Shown here: positions 23,240 through 35,929 of the stretch, piece by piece
Layout of the letters: each line of letters starts with the position of its first letter
Numbering within the stretch: position 1 is the first letter of the stretch
Source of the DNA: Leptasterias polaris
Taxonomy: Eukaryota; Echinodermata; Asteroidea; Forcipulatida; Asteriidae
Length of the DNA: 64,000 bases
Direction of reading: 5' to 3'
NCBI GenBank assembly: GCA_037783415.1
Contig: JAZGTN010000119.1
Location: 2,116,001-2,180,000, forward strand
Made by a program: the position numbers and the translations under genes
The notes under the pieces: model-generated
The model's database searches: none
What the model saw: only the letters and a program-made list of their open reading frames with translations
What the model was told of the DNA's origin: nothing

Positions 23240-23500
23240 ACATAAAATTAGTAGGGTAGATGGCCTTAGCTTTCGATCCAAACTGGACCTTCGTCAGAGG
23301 CATTAACAAGTACAAACAAAAACATATCCATTTATAGCAAAATTTATATATAACATATTTTTAAATCACGTTTTTTCCACTTGACTGCTCTTGTACCTCC
23401 TGTATGCTTGTATGTGTGTTGTTTTGTCATTTTAGCCTTCGAGAAAGACTCTGCTAGGGTCGAAACGTCAGGCCACTAACTTATTTTTTGCATATTTTTA
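23240..23500. mobile_element. Penelope-like or related retroelement fragments
   Basis: The AACTGGACCTTCGTCAGAGG motif at 23281-23300 and the GAAAGACTCTGCTAGGGTCG motif near 23445 are typical terminal fragments of repetitive retroelements in invertebrate genomes. The second recurs at 30815-30835 with its preceding CACTTGACTGCT segment. No reverse transcriptase is present. Confidence 0.35.
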
Positions 23501-23525
23501 AATCGTAACGGCTGAGATGCTATTA

Positions 23526-23879
23526 GGGCCCAATACACCGATCCATTAAGCCACGCCCATTTCTCATTGACCAATCACAACCGCGAAATCTGATCACCAT
23601 TTGAGCCGTTTGGTGATCTTTGCACTAATGGTGATCGGGTTTCGCGGCTGTGATTGGTCAACTCGTAAGGAGGCGGGGCTTAATGGATCGATCTATTTCA
23701 TGAAGCTTTTTCGTATTTAAGCACAACAAAATTGCCTATCACTATATCAGAAACAGTTCACCAGCCAAAATGCCATATAATGTATATTAATTGTGACTGG
23801 TTCCCTGCTTATTTATGCTTAGCAGAAAAAATGGTTTAGCTCAATTTTCTGTGAAACAGCTTTATGAAATTGGGCCCAG
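23526..23879. mobile_element. hAT-like MITE interrupted by a TA-type MITE
   Basis: The left end GGGCCCAA (23527-23533) and the continuation TTTCATGAAGC (from 23695) are separated by the 158-bp element at 23536-23693. The right end reads TATGAAATTGGGCCCAG at 23862-23879. Restoring the join gives the usual GGGCCCAATTTCATGAAGC terminus, so the second element inserted into the first. Confidence 0.65.
23536..23693 (+). mobile_element. 158-bp palindromic MITE M2, TA target site, copy 1
   Basis: The terminal repeat CACCGATCCATTAAGCC pairs with GGCTTAATGGATCGATC, with TA on both sides (23534-23535 and 23694-23695). The inner part is also palindromic (GATCACCATT...AATGGTGATC). The second copy at 52632-52789 has exactly the same length in inverted orientation. 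The TA duplication fits a Tc1/mariner-type mover. Confidence 0.75.
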
Positions 23880-23899
23880 TTTGAAAGTCAATTTTTGGG

Positions 23900-25170
23900 G
23901 GAGAAAATTGGGTGAAGAATATTTTCCTTGAGAAGCTTTTAGCGAACAAGAAAATAGACCTGTAAATCAATTTTGGGCGAACAAAAGAAAAAAGGTTTAA
24001 TTCGTGTTCTAGTCAATGTTTCTTTGTTCACCTAACATGTTTAATTTTGAGCTTTCTGAAATTTTGCGGAAAGCCACATTTCAGAAAAACTTATTATCTT
24101 TCTTAGATTTAATATCATTGAAGAGAGATGTGCAGATGTGTGCTATTAAAAACAGAAAAACAAAATACTTAAAAGTATATTTTATTTATAATTAATCATA
24201 TTTGGTATCTTGCTTACTTTTGTTCTTTGAATTGCTGTATTTAGAACGTATAGATTTGTTGTTTAATAGAAATATTTGTTAATTTTTATGGATATTTATT
24301 ACTTACTTTTATTGATTTCAGGTATTGAAGTAAAGGGATTCAATTCAAAATAATAAACAACATTTACTTTATATACTAAAAAACCCACATATCTACATGA
24401 CTAATCGTTAAATGTCAAATTTGTTTGTTGTAAATTTTGTAAAGAAATATGTTTGTTATTTTTTTAAATAACACCTTTCCCAAACAACTGTACGGGACGA
24501 CTCTGAAGGAAGGAGAGACACTCCCACAAATTGGAAAACAGTTCTGTGATGTCGCCCTCTTTGTAAACTTCCGTCTATGTGTTGCTCCCGATGGCTGTTC
24601 AATGACCGGGAAATTATTTATTCTTGCCGCTTATTAGCTAGTCTGGCGCCCTCTTCCGTCACACACACCCACACGTGTAAATACCGGCAATCGTGGACCC
24701 TCCTTTGTTCAACTCTTTGTGATAGCAACCGTGGACCACAATGCTTTCCTTTGTGATAGCAACCGTGGACCTATTGTCCCTTTTGTTATAGGTCCCTTTT
24801 GTTATAGGTCCCCGGTTTGAATGTGGATACCTATCCACTGACACACACACACAATGCCATGCGAGTGTAACGAAATAAACAAAAAACAAAAAACACGAAA
24901 GGGTTAACAAGGAAAGGGCTTCACTCGTTTGTTTAATTAAGTTTTATCAAAACTGTCCAAGGGTTGCTTTGCTCCTCAATGTAGTGATTTAATTTGCATA
25001 GTTATTATATTATTACTGCCGTCGAGCAGTTTTTGAATTGAATTATGGCCTCTGTTGGCCTCCGAGAGTGCTGTAGACACAGGTAGTTAATCATAAAACG
25101 TAATTATTTGACTAAAAGTTTAGGTAAATATTCTACCCACAATGCCCCTGAATGTAGTAATGGAGCCGAC
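23900..25170. other. Intergenic A/T-rich stretch
   Basis: No gene is recognised. There is a short local duplication of GATAGCAACCGTGGACC around 24720-24775, a doubled CCCTTTTGTTATAGGT at 24778-24811 and a (CA)n tract near 24840. Confidence 0.35.
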
Positions 25171-25211
25171 CGGTCGTGATTGTGCATTCAACGCTGGTGA
25201 TTATTGGGTGT

Positions 25212-25580
25212 ATGACAGTAACGCGCCGTGATGACTTGGTCGACGAGCCGAGAAAGAAACCACTATCATTATTAGCCAATGGAATTGGTATCGAAAATCG
25301 ACATTTAAAAAAGTGGGATGGCCTAGATGAGACAAAACAAAGAATACGGAATACAAAGTTAGTGATTAGGCAAGAATGGTTTCAAGAAATAAGTCTACTG
25401 TTTCTGTTTGGTTTGGGTTATTTATTTGGCGGAGAAAAACGTCGCTTGAGAAACTTAAGAGCCCAGGCGGCTGTCTTCTTTGCATGTTACCAACGGGGAA
25501 AAAAAGAGTTGAACAAAAAAGTCGGCTATATAGTTTTAGATGAATGCAAAAATACAATACTGAACTTTATTGAACAATGA
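25212..25580 (+). CDS. Orphan open reading frame, 122 codons, doubtful
   Basis: From the first true ATG (25212) a basic, charged frame runs to a stop at 25580. It has a short hydrophobic stretch (ISLLFLFGLGYLFGG) followed by RRLRNLRAQ. I recognise no family, see no flanking splice signals, and the frame could be chance in non-coding DNA. It is listed because it is the longest non-repetitive frame between 21 and 39 kb apart from the frames at 26 kb. Confidence 0.15.
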   Translation: MTVTRRDDLVDEPRKKPLSLLANGIGIENRHLKKWDGLDETKQRIRNTKLVIRQEWFQEISLLFLFGLGYLFGGEKRRLRNLRAQAAVFFACYQRGKKELNKKVGYIVLDECKNTILNFIEQ

Positions 25581-26057
25581 TCAAGTATAGGCCTAGCCTA
25601 TAAAATAATGTGAAAAAACAGGCGCCTATATATAATGTAAAACACGAAGGCCTACTTAGCAGAAAATATTACTTTACAAATTTCTGCCAAAGCAAAAAAA
25701 AGAGCAGGATACAAGTCAAAAGTAGGGCCGTATGAAGCGGTACGGCCACGGCTGTACCAATATTTTAGTTGTTTTCTTCATTTCCCCCCTTTCCCCCCTT
25801 CATCATTCCCATTGTCGGCAGCGTCTTTGTTAAACGTGACGTTGTGTTTTGGCTAGCGCTCGTAACCTAAACCTGGTAGGCATAATAATTATTGTATTAT
25901 TTGTGCCGAGTTACTTTTAGTGTGAAGCAACTCTATGAACATTTGGTTCAGATTGAGGCTGAAATGAAACATTCATTGTCGACCCTAATACAAAAAATAA
26001 GCTTAGAACTGCCTTTAGTAAAAAAAAAAATATATAATAATAATTAATAAATACAAA

Positions 26058-26986
26058 ATGAAGCTCAAAAGCAAAAGGAACACAGAAAGATTAATTCACA
26101 GTAGAGAAACAAGTTCTCATCAGTGCATCTTAAAAATCGACGCCCTTCCCCACCCCCGGCCTATTCACAAACTGCTAAAAGTCTTACAACATTTTTGTCT
26201 TCAACCTCGATGTCCCCAAATCACCCTTGATTTGAACGATTCTCCGTTAGTTATGCTTGGCCGAATGTGCGGTCCTTTTGTCCGAACCGATTTTTTTTCG
26301 AATGTCGGACCCAGGTGTTTTCTTAATCCAGTCAATTTTAACTACAAAAGACCCACGACGCTTTGCGGTATTAACGCACTGTATACACATAAAATGGCGC
26401 CGGAAATTTGCTCACACTCGACACAATTGCTGTCTTCAAGATACCTCAAAATTGAGGCATTTGTCGCTTGAGCAGGGATTTAACCTCTGTTGTGTTAACA
26501 AAATGAAAAGGGCTCTCGTCACGGACTTCACTGTCTCTGTTTTACTGCAAAGAAAATGAGGTAAGACCCTATATTTTGAAATATATGTTGTGGGTTTTAG
26601 CACTCGAAGCAGACGATAAAGTGTTTAACTGTAGTGTAAGTAGCATAAGTAACATTCAAGGACACAATTTGTTCATGTGCCACCTGTATGTGCTCATTTT
26701 GTCGCAACGAAAGGTATTTAAAAATGTTTATTGTGCAAGAGACATGTCTGACCCAAAATACCAGATTATGACTCTAAAATTTGCATTTATATCCGTTTTG
26801 ATAAAATGTAGTTTTTTAACGGCAGTATGTCAGTCGTTAGGATTAAAATTGTTTTTCACGCAGCCATATTATTATGGTATTGTACGTTTTTGCATCATGA
26901 ACCATGAAGTCAAAAAGTTACTTAAAAAGAGGTCAAGAAAATTAAGCTTTTTCCGCCGTGAAATAGTTGATGTAAGAATAAAATAA
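26058..26986 (+). other. Two adjacent orphan frames, coding status uncertain
   Basis: Frames of 137 codons (26058-26471) and 136 codons (26576-26986) follow each other on the plus strand. The second has an acceptor-like TTTTTCACGCAG ending at 26863, followed by a frame with basic clusters (HEVKKLLKKRSRKL) that loosely recalls a receptor tail. No domain can be claimed. Confidence 0.15.
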
Positions 26987-27026
26987 TGTATCCTGTTCGT
27001 GTTCACTCTTGGTGCTTGGCAGACAG

Positions 27027-27055
27027 CTGGGGGGGGGGGGGGGGGGGGGGGGGGG
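27027..27055. repeat. Poly-G tract
   Basis: A run of about 29 G. Similar but shorter G or C runs occur at 12292-12307, 29605-29628 and 61641-61656. Length is likely to be unreliable in any assembly. Confidence 0.9.
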
Positions 27056-27604
27056 TGGGCCTTTGAGGGGGACCTTCGTCCTCAAACACGCACTTGTTTT
27101 TTGGTCTTTCTCGAAAGTGCTTTAGCTTTCAACTTTGCCCTCACGTTGTGTTTATGGTCAGCGTGGCCCGAAGGTGATGGGGTTAGAAACATTGAGCATT
27201 TTTCCCGTTTCTTGTCTTTTTTATGACATTAGGCTGTCATTATATTTAAGGACAAAATGAAAGGCAGTTAAATCTTAATAAAAACTAAATTCGACATCAA
27301 TTTGCAGTTAAACCTTTCTGACACTAAAATTGTAGATTTCTCATGGTATGTCCATTACATTTAAAGGACAAATTGTGTCAATGGAAATGTAACGTTTTCT
27401 GATGAATTGACAGGAAATATCGGTCACAAGACACCCAACATTCTTAGAAGTACACATTGTTAACATGCCAGGATGACCCCTGGACCGGTCAGTGTGACCT
27501 GAGGGGTCGCAGTGGTTGGTCGATCGATTGTCATTAATGCGTGGATGAAATTCATGGTCGCAAGAGGGCGTGAATTTCATGGTCACAAGAGGGTACCACG
27601 GCTA

Positions 27605-27910
27605 CAGACCTTTCTATTGCAACGTCACAGCCCGAGTTTTTGCCAAGCGAGGTTGGAAAACTATGGAAACTTTAACTGCAAATCAAAAACAGATAGCCAT
27701 AGTTTGTACCAATGTTATACAATATTCAAAAATAGTGGTGAATTTGTTGTACACAAATCAACCAATCATGGGAGGTATTTCAGTTCATGAATCTTTACAG
27801 AAAATGTTGAATTTTGTCACATTTGTTTTAAACACGATTTATTGTTTTGCTAACATTCGGCCCTCCATGCCAACCGGTGCACCTTGTTTATCAACAATGG
27901 AAAGGTCTAT
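27605..27910 (-). mobile_element. MITE family M3 (ATAGACCTTTC ends), copy 1
   Basis: Ends CAGACCTTTCTATTG and GGAAAGGTCTAT are inverted. About 300 bp, with internal landmarks CATGAATCTTTACAGAAAAT and CAACCGGTGCACCTTGT shared with the copies at 35650 and 63201. The 120-codon frame across it reflects the repeat and is not called a gene. Confidence 0.65.
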
Positions 27911-28004
27911 AGTGTGCAACCCACTAAAATAAACTCACATGGCATACAGTGGCAAAGCGCTAAATATTCAATAATAATTTTTAAAAACTTAGAAGTCTCA
28001 ATAC

Positions 28005-28160
28005 AATACAATTCAATTCAATTCAATTCAATTCAATTCAATAAACATTTATTTTCACGTTGGTCGTTACAAAGATGTACAGGTTAATTACAATGAATAA
28101 TATATGTCACATAATAAACAAAACAAAAGAAAATTCCAACTACCAGATGAAAATACAGCA
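28005..28160 (-). repeat. Retroelement 3' end with (GAATT)n tail, minus strand
   Basis: On the minus strand the sequence ends AAATAAATGTTTATTGAATT followed by repeated GAATT pentamers at 28008-28042, the look of a non-LTR element tail. Confidence 0.4.
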
Positions 28161-28699
28161 TTATACATTTATAGCCAGGGAAACTTATCCATTGACCCTT
28201 GACCTTTTATTCCCAACGCCCGAACGGTTGAGTTATTCTCACTCCAAATAAAAACACCACTACCCTGGTGTAATTTTCCAAACGTCCGAGCATCTATCTT
28301 GAAAAACGTCCCAAAACCTTTCGGCAAATAAGACCAATTATTTCTGGGCCTGTCATCCTAAATACCAGTTGGAAGTCAACAACCCCCATTTCACAATTTG
28401 GCAAATTTTGTACACTGTATATCCGTTTCTATAGTTGGCTCTCAAATCTGTAAAAAGAAAGGTTTTGAGGGCCTACAAAATATTAATGAGGCAGACGCTC
28501 TGTTTTTTCCTTATTTTGTGGGGTGCACCCCTATCAATAGTCTTGAAGTTCCGTGCCGAAAGTGTACATTTTCAAAAGTTACTGACGGTAAAGTTACTGA
28601 AAGTAATCGCTCCCTGGAATCCGCATTCGTTATTGGTTGAAAATTTGCAGCAAGACATTACGTCATTGTAAAGCACAAATTGTACAGTCACTGTTTTGA

Positions 28700-30200
28700 A
28701 ATGTTGCATCTACTATTAAATTGACTCGACAAACTAAACGTCTGGGTTTGAATACGAACAACTTCATAGGTTCTTTAATTTTTATTGTATGTTAAAAATT
28801 AATTTACATCACATCAAAAACTATTCAAATAATAGTGAGTAACACTTAATTAAAAAATAAAAAAATAAAATGTACTTCCCACCTCTTGAATATAATATTA
28901 TTAGGCTAATACTGCCAGTAAAAAAATAAAATGTGTTTACAAATAAACGCAACATGTTGTCCCGGCCCCAGGCGTCAGTTTACATTACAAATCCAATGGC
29001 AAGTGTGAATTGGAATGCGAGTAAAACCCGCGGTCGATTTACGATTTACCTCTCACGTACCAGTGGCATTACAATCCCCCTGAGCTGATTTAAGTGGTAG
29101 GGTTAAACCTGTTAGGGTGGATCAGTTGTTAATCTCATGAAGAGCTTCTCCCGAGTCATCCGGCTTGTTACCAAAAACGTCCCCATCATAAAGGAGTTGC
29201 AAAAGATCCAGTCATAAAAACACCAGACCAACGCGTCTCTGACGACTTCGGAGGGTCTGACAAATCTGGCTCGAGGCCAGAGATACCGGCCGTTCAATTT
29301 TGCCGAAGTCTCTGACGATATACCTTTGACCTTTTCGTTGGTGTCGCCACGAGATTACTGAGGAGAGTTCGTAATGATTGTGCGCACCAGCCTTCTCGAA
29401 AGTAAACATGCGCGTAGTGTTGCGTGCTGCTTATACAAAACACTCGACCAATGAAACCAAAGATTTCTGAAACCGAGTACCGCATGTATCTTCAAAGGAT
29501 AGCTGCAGGGGACCAGTATTTGAAAAGGGTACTTGAACTTGGGACTTACCCTTGAAGGTGAAGTAAATCAACCGAAAGAATGTTGTAGGTGCGTCATCAT
29601 ACTTGGGGGGGGGGGGGGGGGGGGGGGGTATCCCGTCGGTGTCTTTAGAAGTTCGTGTCCCAAACTGGTGCTTCTAATTATTGTGATTTGTGATTGTGAT
29701 TTTGTGGGTCTGTTTTGGAGAAAACACTCGGAGATTCAGTGATGTCCTTTTGGATAGCATTTGAACAGACTATGATAGGTCAACCTTTCTTTCATGTATT
29801 TAAAAAATGTAAAGGTCCGTATAGTGCGTGTTTCAATCAAAGCCTATTTAAGATGGAAACGCAGAAAGTGGATTTAGAGTGGATCATTCGCTACTAGAAT
29901 CAACCCAAATTAATTATTCAGTTGAACCGGGTGCATATGGATTGGATATATAGAATTCGTTTTGCGCGCGGACACTCATGGTTGACCTTCTCCGTAAGAT
30001 TTCTCAATCAAATGGAATCCTATTAATCCTCATCGAGAGGCGGGATTTCGTGGGAAAATACATTTAAAATTGGGTATTATTCAGGGACAACAACTGCTGA
30101 AATACTGTAGAATCAGTAACTGTGAGAGTCGATGCATTATTTATATTCAGTTTGTAAACCAACGCTGTTTATGTGGAAAGGCTGTGTTTTGTTCCTATTG
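28700..30200. other. Intergenic, no gene recognised
   Basis: Contains a poly-G run at 29605-29628 and otherwise no repeat or gene that I can support. Short minus-strand frames near 29112-29485 lack splice context. Confidence 0.35.
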
Positions 30201-30211
30201 GGGTCTTCTTC

Positions 30212-30387
30212 AATAAGGGAATCAATGTGTGGTTAAGAGGTTTTAAACTAGTGGTTTAAACCCGCCGAGGCCTGGTTCTTGATAATTTTACCGAGACGAA
30301 GTCGAGGTAAAATTATCAAGAACTAAGGCATCGGCGGGTTTAAACCACTAGTTTAAAACCTCTTCACCACACATTGATTTCCTTATT
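30212..30387. mobile_element. Near-perfect foldback element, ~80-bp arms
   Basis: The arms 30212-30292 and 30306-30387 are reverse complements apart from a handful of mismatches and one single-base indel. They share AATCAATGTGTGGT, GAGGTTTTAAACTAGTGG and TTCTTGATAATTTTACC. The loop is about 14 bases and is itself partly self-complementary (CGAGACGAAGTCG). Confidence 0.8.
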
Positions 30388-30944
30388 TAAACATGGCCAC
30401 GTGATGTCCTCTCGACCAATCAGAATGAATAAACTGTCCCGGGTATTTATGAATGCTGAATTAAACAATGATTGTATAAGGGTCTCTTTGTTTGTATGTT
30501 TAAAGTCCAAATATTATAAAGCTGTCCATCCACACCAATATAGTCTTTGAACATCTCTTTGGCCGCTGACCCTGTGTCATGTGTACAGCCAACTTCGAAA
30601 ACGAGGCTGTGGGTATTTAAAATCAGAGCACGCTGAGTCTTAATGTCGCTATCTAACTTTTAGGGATTAAACAAAATTGTAATCAACTCTATTTTAATTT
30701 CAAGTTTACACATAAAAAAAAAAAAAAAAATTAGCTGCTGAATCTCTGCTTGTCCACTTGACTGCTTCTGTTACACCAGTCTGTTTATGTGTGTTGTGTT
30801 GTCATTTAGCCTTCGAGAAAGACTCTGCTAGGGTCGTTTTTTGCATTTACACATTTTAAAAGAGTTTTTAATACTGGTATAAAGTTAGCTTACGTTGTTT
30901 TTTTTTATCTCAAAAGGTACAGCGTTTGATATTTGAAAATTTTA

Positions 30945-31260
30945 TAGATATATTTATATTCATGAAATTTGTGGAAATTTCATTTCAAAAGGTGGTCGCG
31001 TTTTTGAGATATCGCCGAAAATCCAGAGCGATTATGTTCACGTATGGAAGAATAATCCCCAATAGGAATACACAGTCTGAAAAACGTTTTTGATGACAGC
31101 AATGTTTCTCAGATTCAAATTTGGGGCATAAAAACTGATATATTTTTACATAACCACATTACCTCGAAGTAAAAAATTTCTCAAAATGCTTTTTTCTATT
31201 AAAAACTGATGTTATATCTAATCCAATAAGTTGTTAAAGCCATTAATTTTAAGAGTGATA
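30945..31260 (-). repeat. Dispersed repeat R1, copy 3 (inverted)
   Basis: Inverted relative to copies at 12620 and 15560; landmarks GGTGGTCGCGTTTTTGAGAT and AATAGGAATACACAGTCTGA are their reverse complements. Confidence 0.65.
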
Positions 31261-32090
31261 ACAAAACGTCATTCCCTTTAAACACCCACGTGTTATAGAC
31301 GGCGTTAAGTCTTAACGCATTATATACAAAAAAGGTGGGAAAAATAATGTATAAAAACGGGGTCGAAAACTGCACAGCAACAACCTACATGTGACGTCAC
31401 ATCAATTAGGGGTTCCGTTGCTGCAGTTCAAGGGCACTGATTCGATTAACCTGACACAATTAATAAATGACGTGCTTTGCAGTGAAAGCATGGTGAAAGT
31501 GTGTGAAGAGAGACGGGAGCTAGACGAAAACAACAGAACGCCATTACTGCAGCGATGACGGATATAAATAGACAAGTGATTTGTCGTACATCATCCTGGC
31601 TTCCGGAGATGCTTTTTCGAGGCGCGGGTGGATATTAACATAAATACATTAAAGTGTTATTAAATTAATGAAGATTATACGCATGTTGTTTTTAACCCTG
31701 CAGCTTATTGTTTAAATGTTAATTGTAATTAATGGCTTGGTCTTTGGGAAGAGTGCAGGCAAATGAGCTCCTCAGACATTTCCTCTAGGCTTAGTTCAAG
31801 ACAGTGTTGCTATTATGTCATGTTTGGGCAAGCTTTCGGTGTGTAGACAGAGATTACCCATTCGAAATTTCCAGTGATGGCTCATAGGAGAAAATTTTGA
31901 CAACATTTTAACAAGGATTTCTTAAGATTTTAGTTTTGGTGTGGATGGAGATGCTTTACCTCCATGGTTTAAGGATACTATTATAATTTGATGGTTTCTT
32001 CCGTAGAAGATCGCTTGAACATACTGATCGAAACGTGGTTCGGGCGCCACAACTCGCATAAGAGATTCCAATGAACATCATGTCTGCTAT
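31261..32090. other. Intergenic, no gene recognised
   Basis: No supported feature. There is a weak purine-rich segment near 31500-31530 and nothing repetitive before the 79-bp array. Confidence 0.3.
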
Positions 32091-32094
32091 CAGA

Positions 32095-33275
32095 TTGTCA
32101 CCATACAAAGTTTCAAATCCTACTCATATAACATGATGTTACCGCAAACCTTACTAGATTGTATCTCCACCTATCTCCACCATACAAAGCTTCAAATCCC
32201 ACTCATATAACATGATGTTACCGCAAACCTTACGAGATTATATCCCCACCTATATCTCCACCGTGAAAAGTTTCAAATCCTACTCATGTACATGGTGTTA
32301 CCACAAACCTTACGATTTTATCCCCACCTATCTCCACCATACAAAGTTTCAAATTCTACTCATATAACATGATGTTACCGCAAACCTTACGAGATTATAT
32401 CCCCGCCTATCTCCACCATGAAAAGTTTCAAATCCTACTCATGGTGTTACCACAAACCTTACGAGATTATATCCCCGCCTATCTCCACCGTGAAAAGTTT
32501 CAAATCCTACTCATATAACATGATGTTACCGCAAACCTTACTAGATTGTATCTCCACCTATCTCCACCATGAAAAGCTTCAAATCCTACTCATATAACAT
32601 GATGTTACCGCAAACCTTACTAGATTGTATCTCCACCTATCTCCACCATGAAAAGCTTCAAATCCTACTCATATAACATGATGTTACCGCAAACCTTACT
32701 AGATTATATCCCCGCCTATCTCCACCATGAAAAGCTTCAAATCCTACTCATATAACATGATGTTACCGCAAACCTTACTAGATTGTATCTCCACCTATCT
32801 CCACCATGAAAAGCTTCAAATCCTACTCATATTATAACATGATGTTACCGCAAACCTTACTAGATTATATCCCCGCCTATCTCCACCATGAAAAGCTTCA
32901 AATCCTACTCATATAACATGATGTTACCGCAAACCTTACTAGATTGTATCTCCACCTATCTCCACCATGAAAAGCTTCAAATCCTACTCATATAACATGA
33001 TGTTACCGCAAACCTTACGAGATTATATCCCCACCTATCTCCACCATGCAAAGTTTCAAATCCTAGTCATGTACATGGTGTTTACCGCAAACCTTACTAG
33101 ATTGTATCTCCACCATGCAAAGATTCAAATCCTACTCATGTACATGGTGTTACCGCAAACCTTACTAGATTGTATCTCCACCATACAAAGTTTTTAATCC
33201 TACTCATGTACATGCCATGGTGTTACCGGTTACCGCAAACCCTACGAAATTACATCTTATCTTCACCGTGCAAAT
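32095..33275. repeat. 79-bp tandem repeat array, about 15 units
   Basis: The unit carries CACCATGAAAAGCTTCAAAT, CTACTCATATAACATGATG and TTACCGCAAACCTTAC. The spacing of CACCATG is 79 bases (32644 to 32723). Units toward both ends are shorter or diverged, with the ATATAACATGATG part replaced by GTACATGGTG. One diverged copy sits alone at 54800-54880. Confidence 0.92.
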
Positions 33276-35640
33276 TTAAAAAGTCCGCTACCTAATTTGG
33301 TGGTAAATAATTGAAACAATTGAGATGATTTTGAGAGGATTTTGTAGCGAGTGTTTTTTTGTATCGGGCGAAATAAATAATAATATTGTAAAAAATATGA
33401 AATTTCACAGTACATGTACATACAGCCACTCTCTGCTTGTACTTTATAAAATAATGAAGTTCAGGATTGACAATTTGTCTAAAAACAAATTTATTAGTTT
33501 CAATCTGATAGCTCACTGATCATACAGTTTCCAGTTCCTCCGGCTAAAAATAAAGAAACCCTTACGATTTATACTATCAACGTCGAGAAAATATTATTTA
33601 AAGACTTACAAACAAATACTGTTTATTTCAGTTGCCGGGAGCAAAATAACAAGCCCGTGTTATGAACGGTCAGTCTCTGCTGACAAAACAATAAAGCGTT
33701 TCGTGCTGTTTTCTCCGTTACGGTGGGTTTGATGACTTCATTTGATGACATTTTGAGACAGGTTCATGAGATGGCGTGGATGTTTATTTAATACCAGCAG
33801 AGGAGCGAAAAATTAATTCACTTTTCCCAAGACCAACGATACATTTAGTAACGAGAAACTGTATCTATAGACTTGATTTAAAGTCTGTGATCGTGGGTTT
33901 CTGTTTGCAACTAGATACAAGCGGCGTGTGTGTGCGGATGATGAAATAAAGTCATCGTGTTCTCAGACTTGAAATTAAGTCTATCGGTTATGGAGAGGTT
34001 TGTAGTCCCACAGGCCTCGGATATGCGATCGCGTGTATGTATGAGAAGAGTGACGCCTTGGGCGCAAGTGCAGTGTAACAGATGTTACAGGGCAGGCCTT
34101 TTTTCTCTAAAATAAAATACAAACGATGCAATTATTTTGTCCGGTAAGAGGATGCAACCAGCAGTCAAAACACGAAGCTTCGTGGAGGATACGACCGTGT
34201 GTTAACCCCGTCTTAAACGGTCCCCCGTTGACCATAACTGTCTCTCTGCCTCTCGGTGTTTTATCACCACCCGGACAGCCAGCAGTACCGGTACAGGATG
34301 CGTCCGCAGTACTTAGTGGTTTGCACCGGACGGTGTTACCAGTCTATACATGGTGTTTGGGTCTGGCCAACCGGATAATTGAAAGTTTGAAATCATTGTG
34401 TTTTTAAGGTTGGACGGAAGGGGGGCGTTTCCTTAGTAAGGCCAAAGGTTAACCAATGCACAGTGGGTTGTTATACCCGTGCGCTTGAAGATTTTTAACT
34501 AATTGGTTTTTTTAATTGCTACATGGGTCTGCTTTAAAAACATCTTTATAGCACACACTACGGTGTACACTACAACATAATTAAACGTTTGTCATGACGT
34601 AATTTGTAGCAGTATGACCTAATTTTCTAGGTTTGTTATTTTATTAGATAACACCTGTCAACGTTGATTGAACAGACAGTTATTAAAATAACTTTCATAA
34701 CCGATACCAGAATGAAATTTGAAAGCTTCTGAAGTTTTTGTTGGCTCACGTAAACGATCACAAGCGCCCTCTAGTGTCCCCTTGTCGTCAGCTTATAATG
34801 TCTTCAACATTTCGAACTTTAGGTCAAGGGTCGCAATTTTGTTGCATAATTTAGTTCAGGACAGTTTACCAGTAGCTTGACCATCTGAAACCTTTAATGT
34901 TTTTCACTCAGAAAAACACAAGATCAAATTCAAAATTTTTGAAAGAAATTTTTGAAGATTCCAGCATTCGGACCACGCCCAAAATGTAAAACTTATCATA
35001 TCATCAAATTTATCTGGTTTTTGTCATTTTCGAAACCAGGCTTCGGCTTCGGATTTGTCCACCTGAGAGTCCCGTACATACAGAGATTGCATCTGTTTTC
35101 AAAATTTCTGACGGAGCCAAAGCTTTTGCCTAAGCCCGGAGCCGTGGTTTGGAAAAGGGGCTTGGAACGAGAAAGAGCATTAGGGCCTATGTCTTAATAC
35201 ACCTTATGCACATGACGTCATTTGAGTAGTGCGCCCTCGCCTAGAGGTCAAAAGGAAGATGTTCATTGGCTAATCCTGTGCGCCGCGCGTACAAAGCTGT
35301 ACGTTTCCATTGTTTCATCATCAGTTTACCTCTAAGATGGCGGCTTGGTGACGTCAATGCTATACACGAAAGCAAGATTTAACGTGTGATTATGACGTTA
35401 GGTGATTTGGCTCATTAGTCCTTTTTGCAAGAGGGTGTCTGTCTTGCTTTTCTCGCTTATTCATGAAACCATTCCGAGGCTGGAATTGGAAAAAGTCAGT
35501 GGTTATTAATGCTGATGTACACGAGGAACAAGACTGGTATATTGACCTTTACCACGCTGCCCGTTCATGTTCACTGTATCCAGTGACAGTAAAGGATGCT
35601 ATTATTCATTGTACAAAAGGGAACCAGACTATTTCTCCTT
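33276..35640. other. Intergenic, no gene recognised
   Basis: A 93-codon frame at 34126-34407 is proline- and leucine-rich but unrecognised and unsupported by splice signals. No tandem or terminal repeats were noted. Confidence 0.3.
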
Positions 35641-35649
35641 CCAGCCACA

Positions 35650-35929
35650 ATAGACCTTTCCATTGTTGATAAACAAAGTGCGCCGGTTGGCATGGACGGT
35701 CGAATATTAGCAAAACATTCAATCGTGTTAAAAAATGTTGTGACAAAATTCATAATTTTCTGTAAAGATTCATGAACTTCCATCATTAGTTGAATTAATT
35801 CCAACAAATTCAACACTAGTTTTGAACATTATTGTGTAACATTGCTACAAACTATGGCTATCCGTTTTTGATTTGCAGTAATATAGTTTTACAACCTCGG
35901 GCTGTGACGTTGCGATAGAAAGGTCTATT
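35650..35929 (+). mobile_element. MITE family M3, copy 2
   Basis: Ends ATAGACCTTTCCATTG and, inverted, ATAGACCTTTCTATCGC. Orientation is opposite to 27605-27910, with the same internal landmarks. Confidence 0.7.

Noticed and set aside
23265..23300. Hammerhead ribozyme on the minus strand
   Set aside because: CTGACGA, a pairing stem II and GAAA are present in the right order, but I could not find a matching stem III or a U-H cleavage site, so only a core-like remnant can be stated.
26576..26986. Receptor (GPCR) C-terminal exon
   Set aside because: HEVKKLLKKR after a hydrophobic stretch is suggestive, but no other transmembrane exon or NPxxY-type motif is seen and the upstream frame is low in protein-like character.
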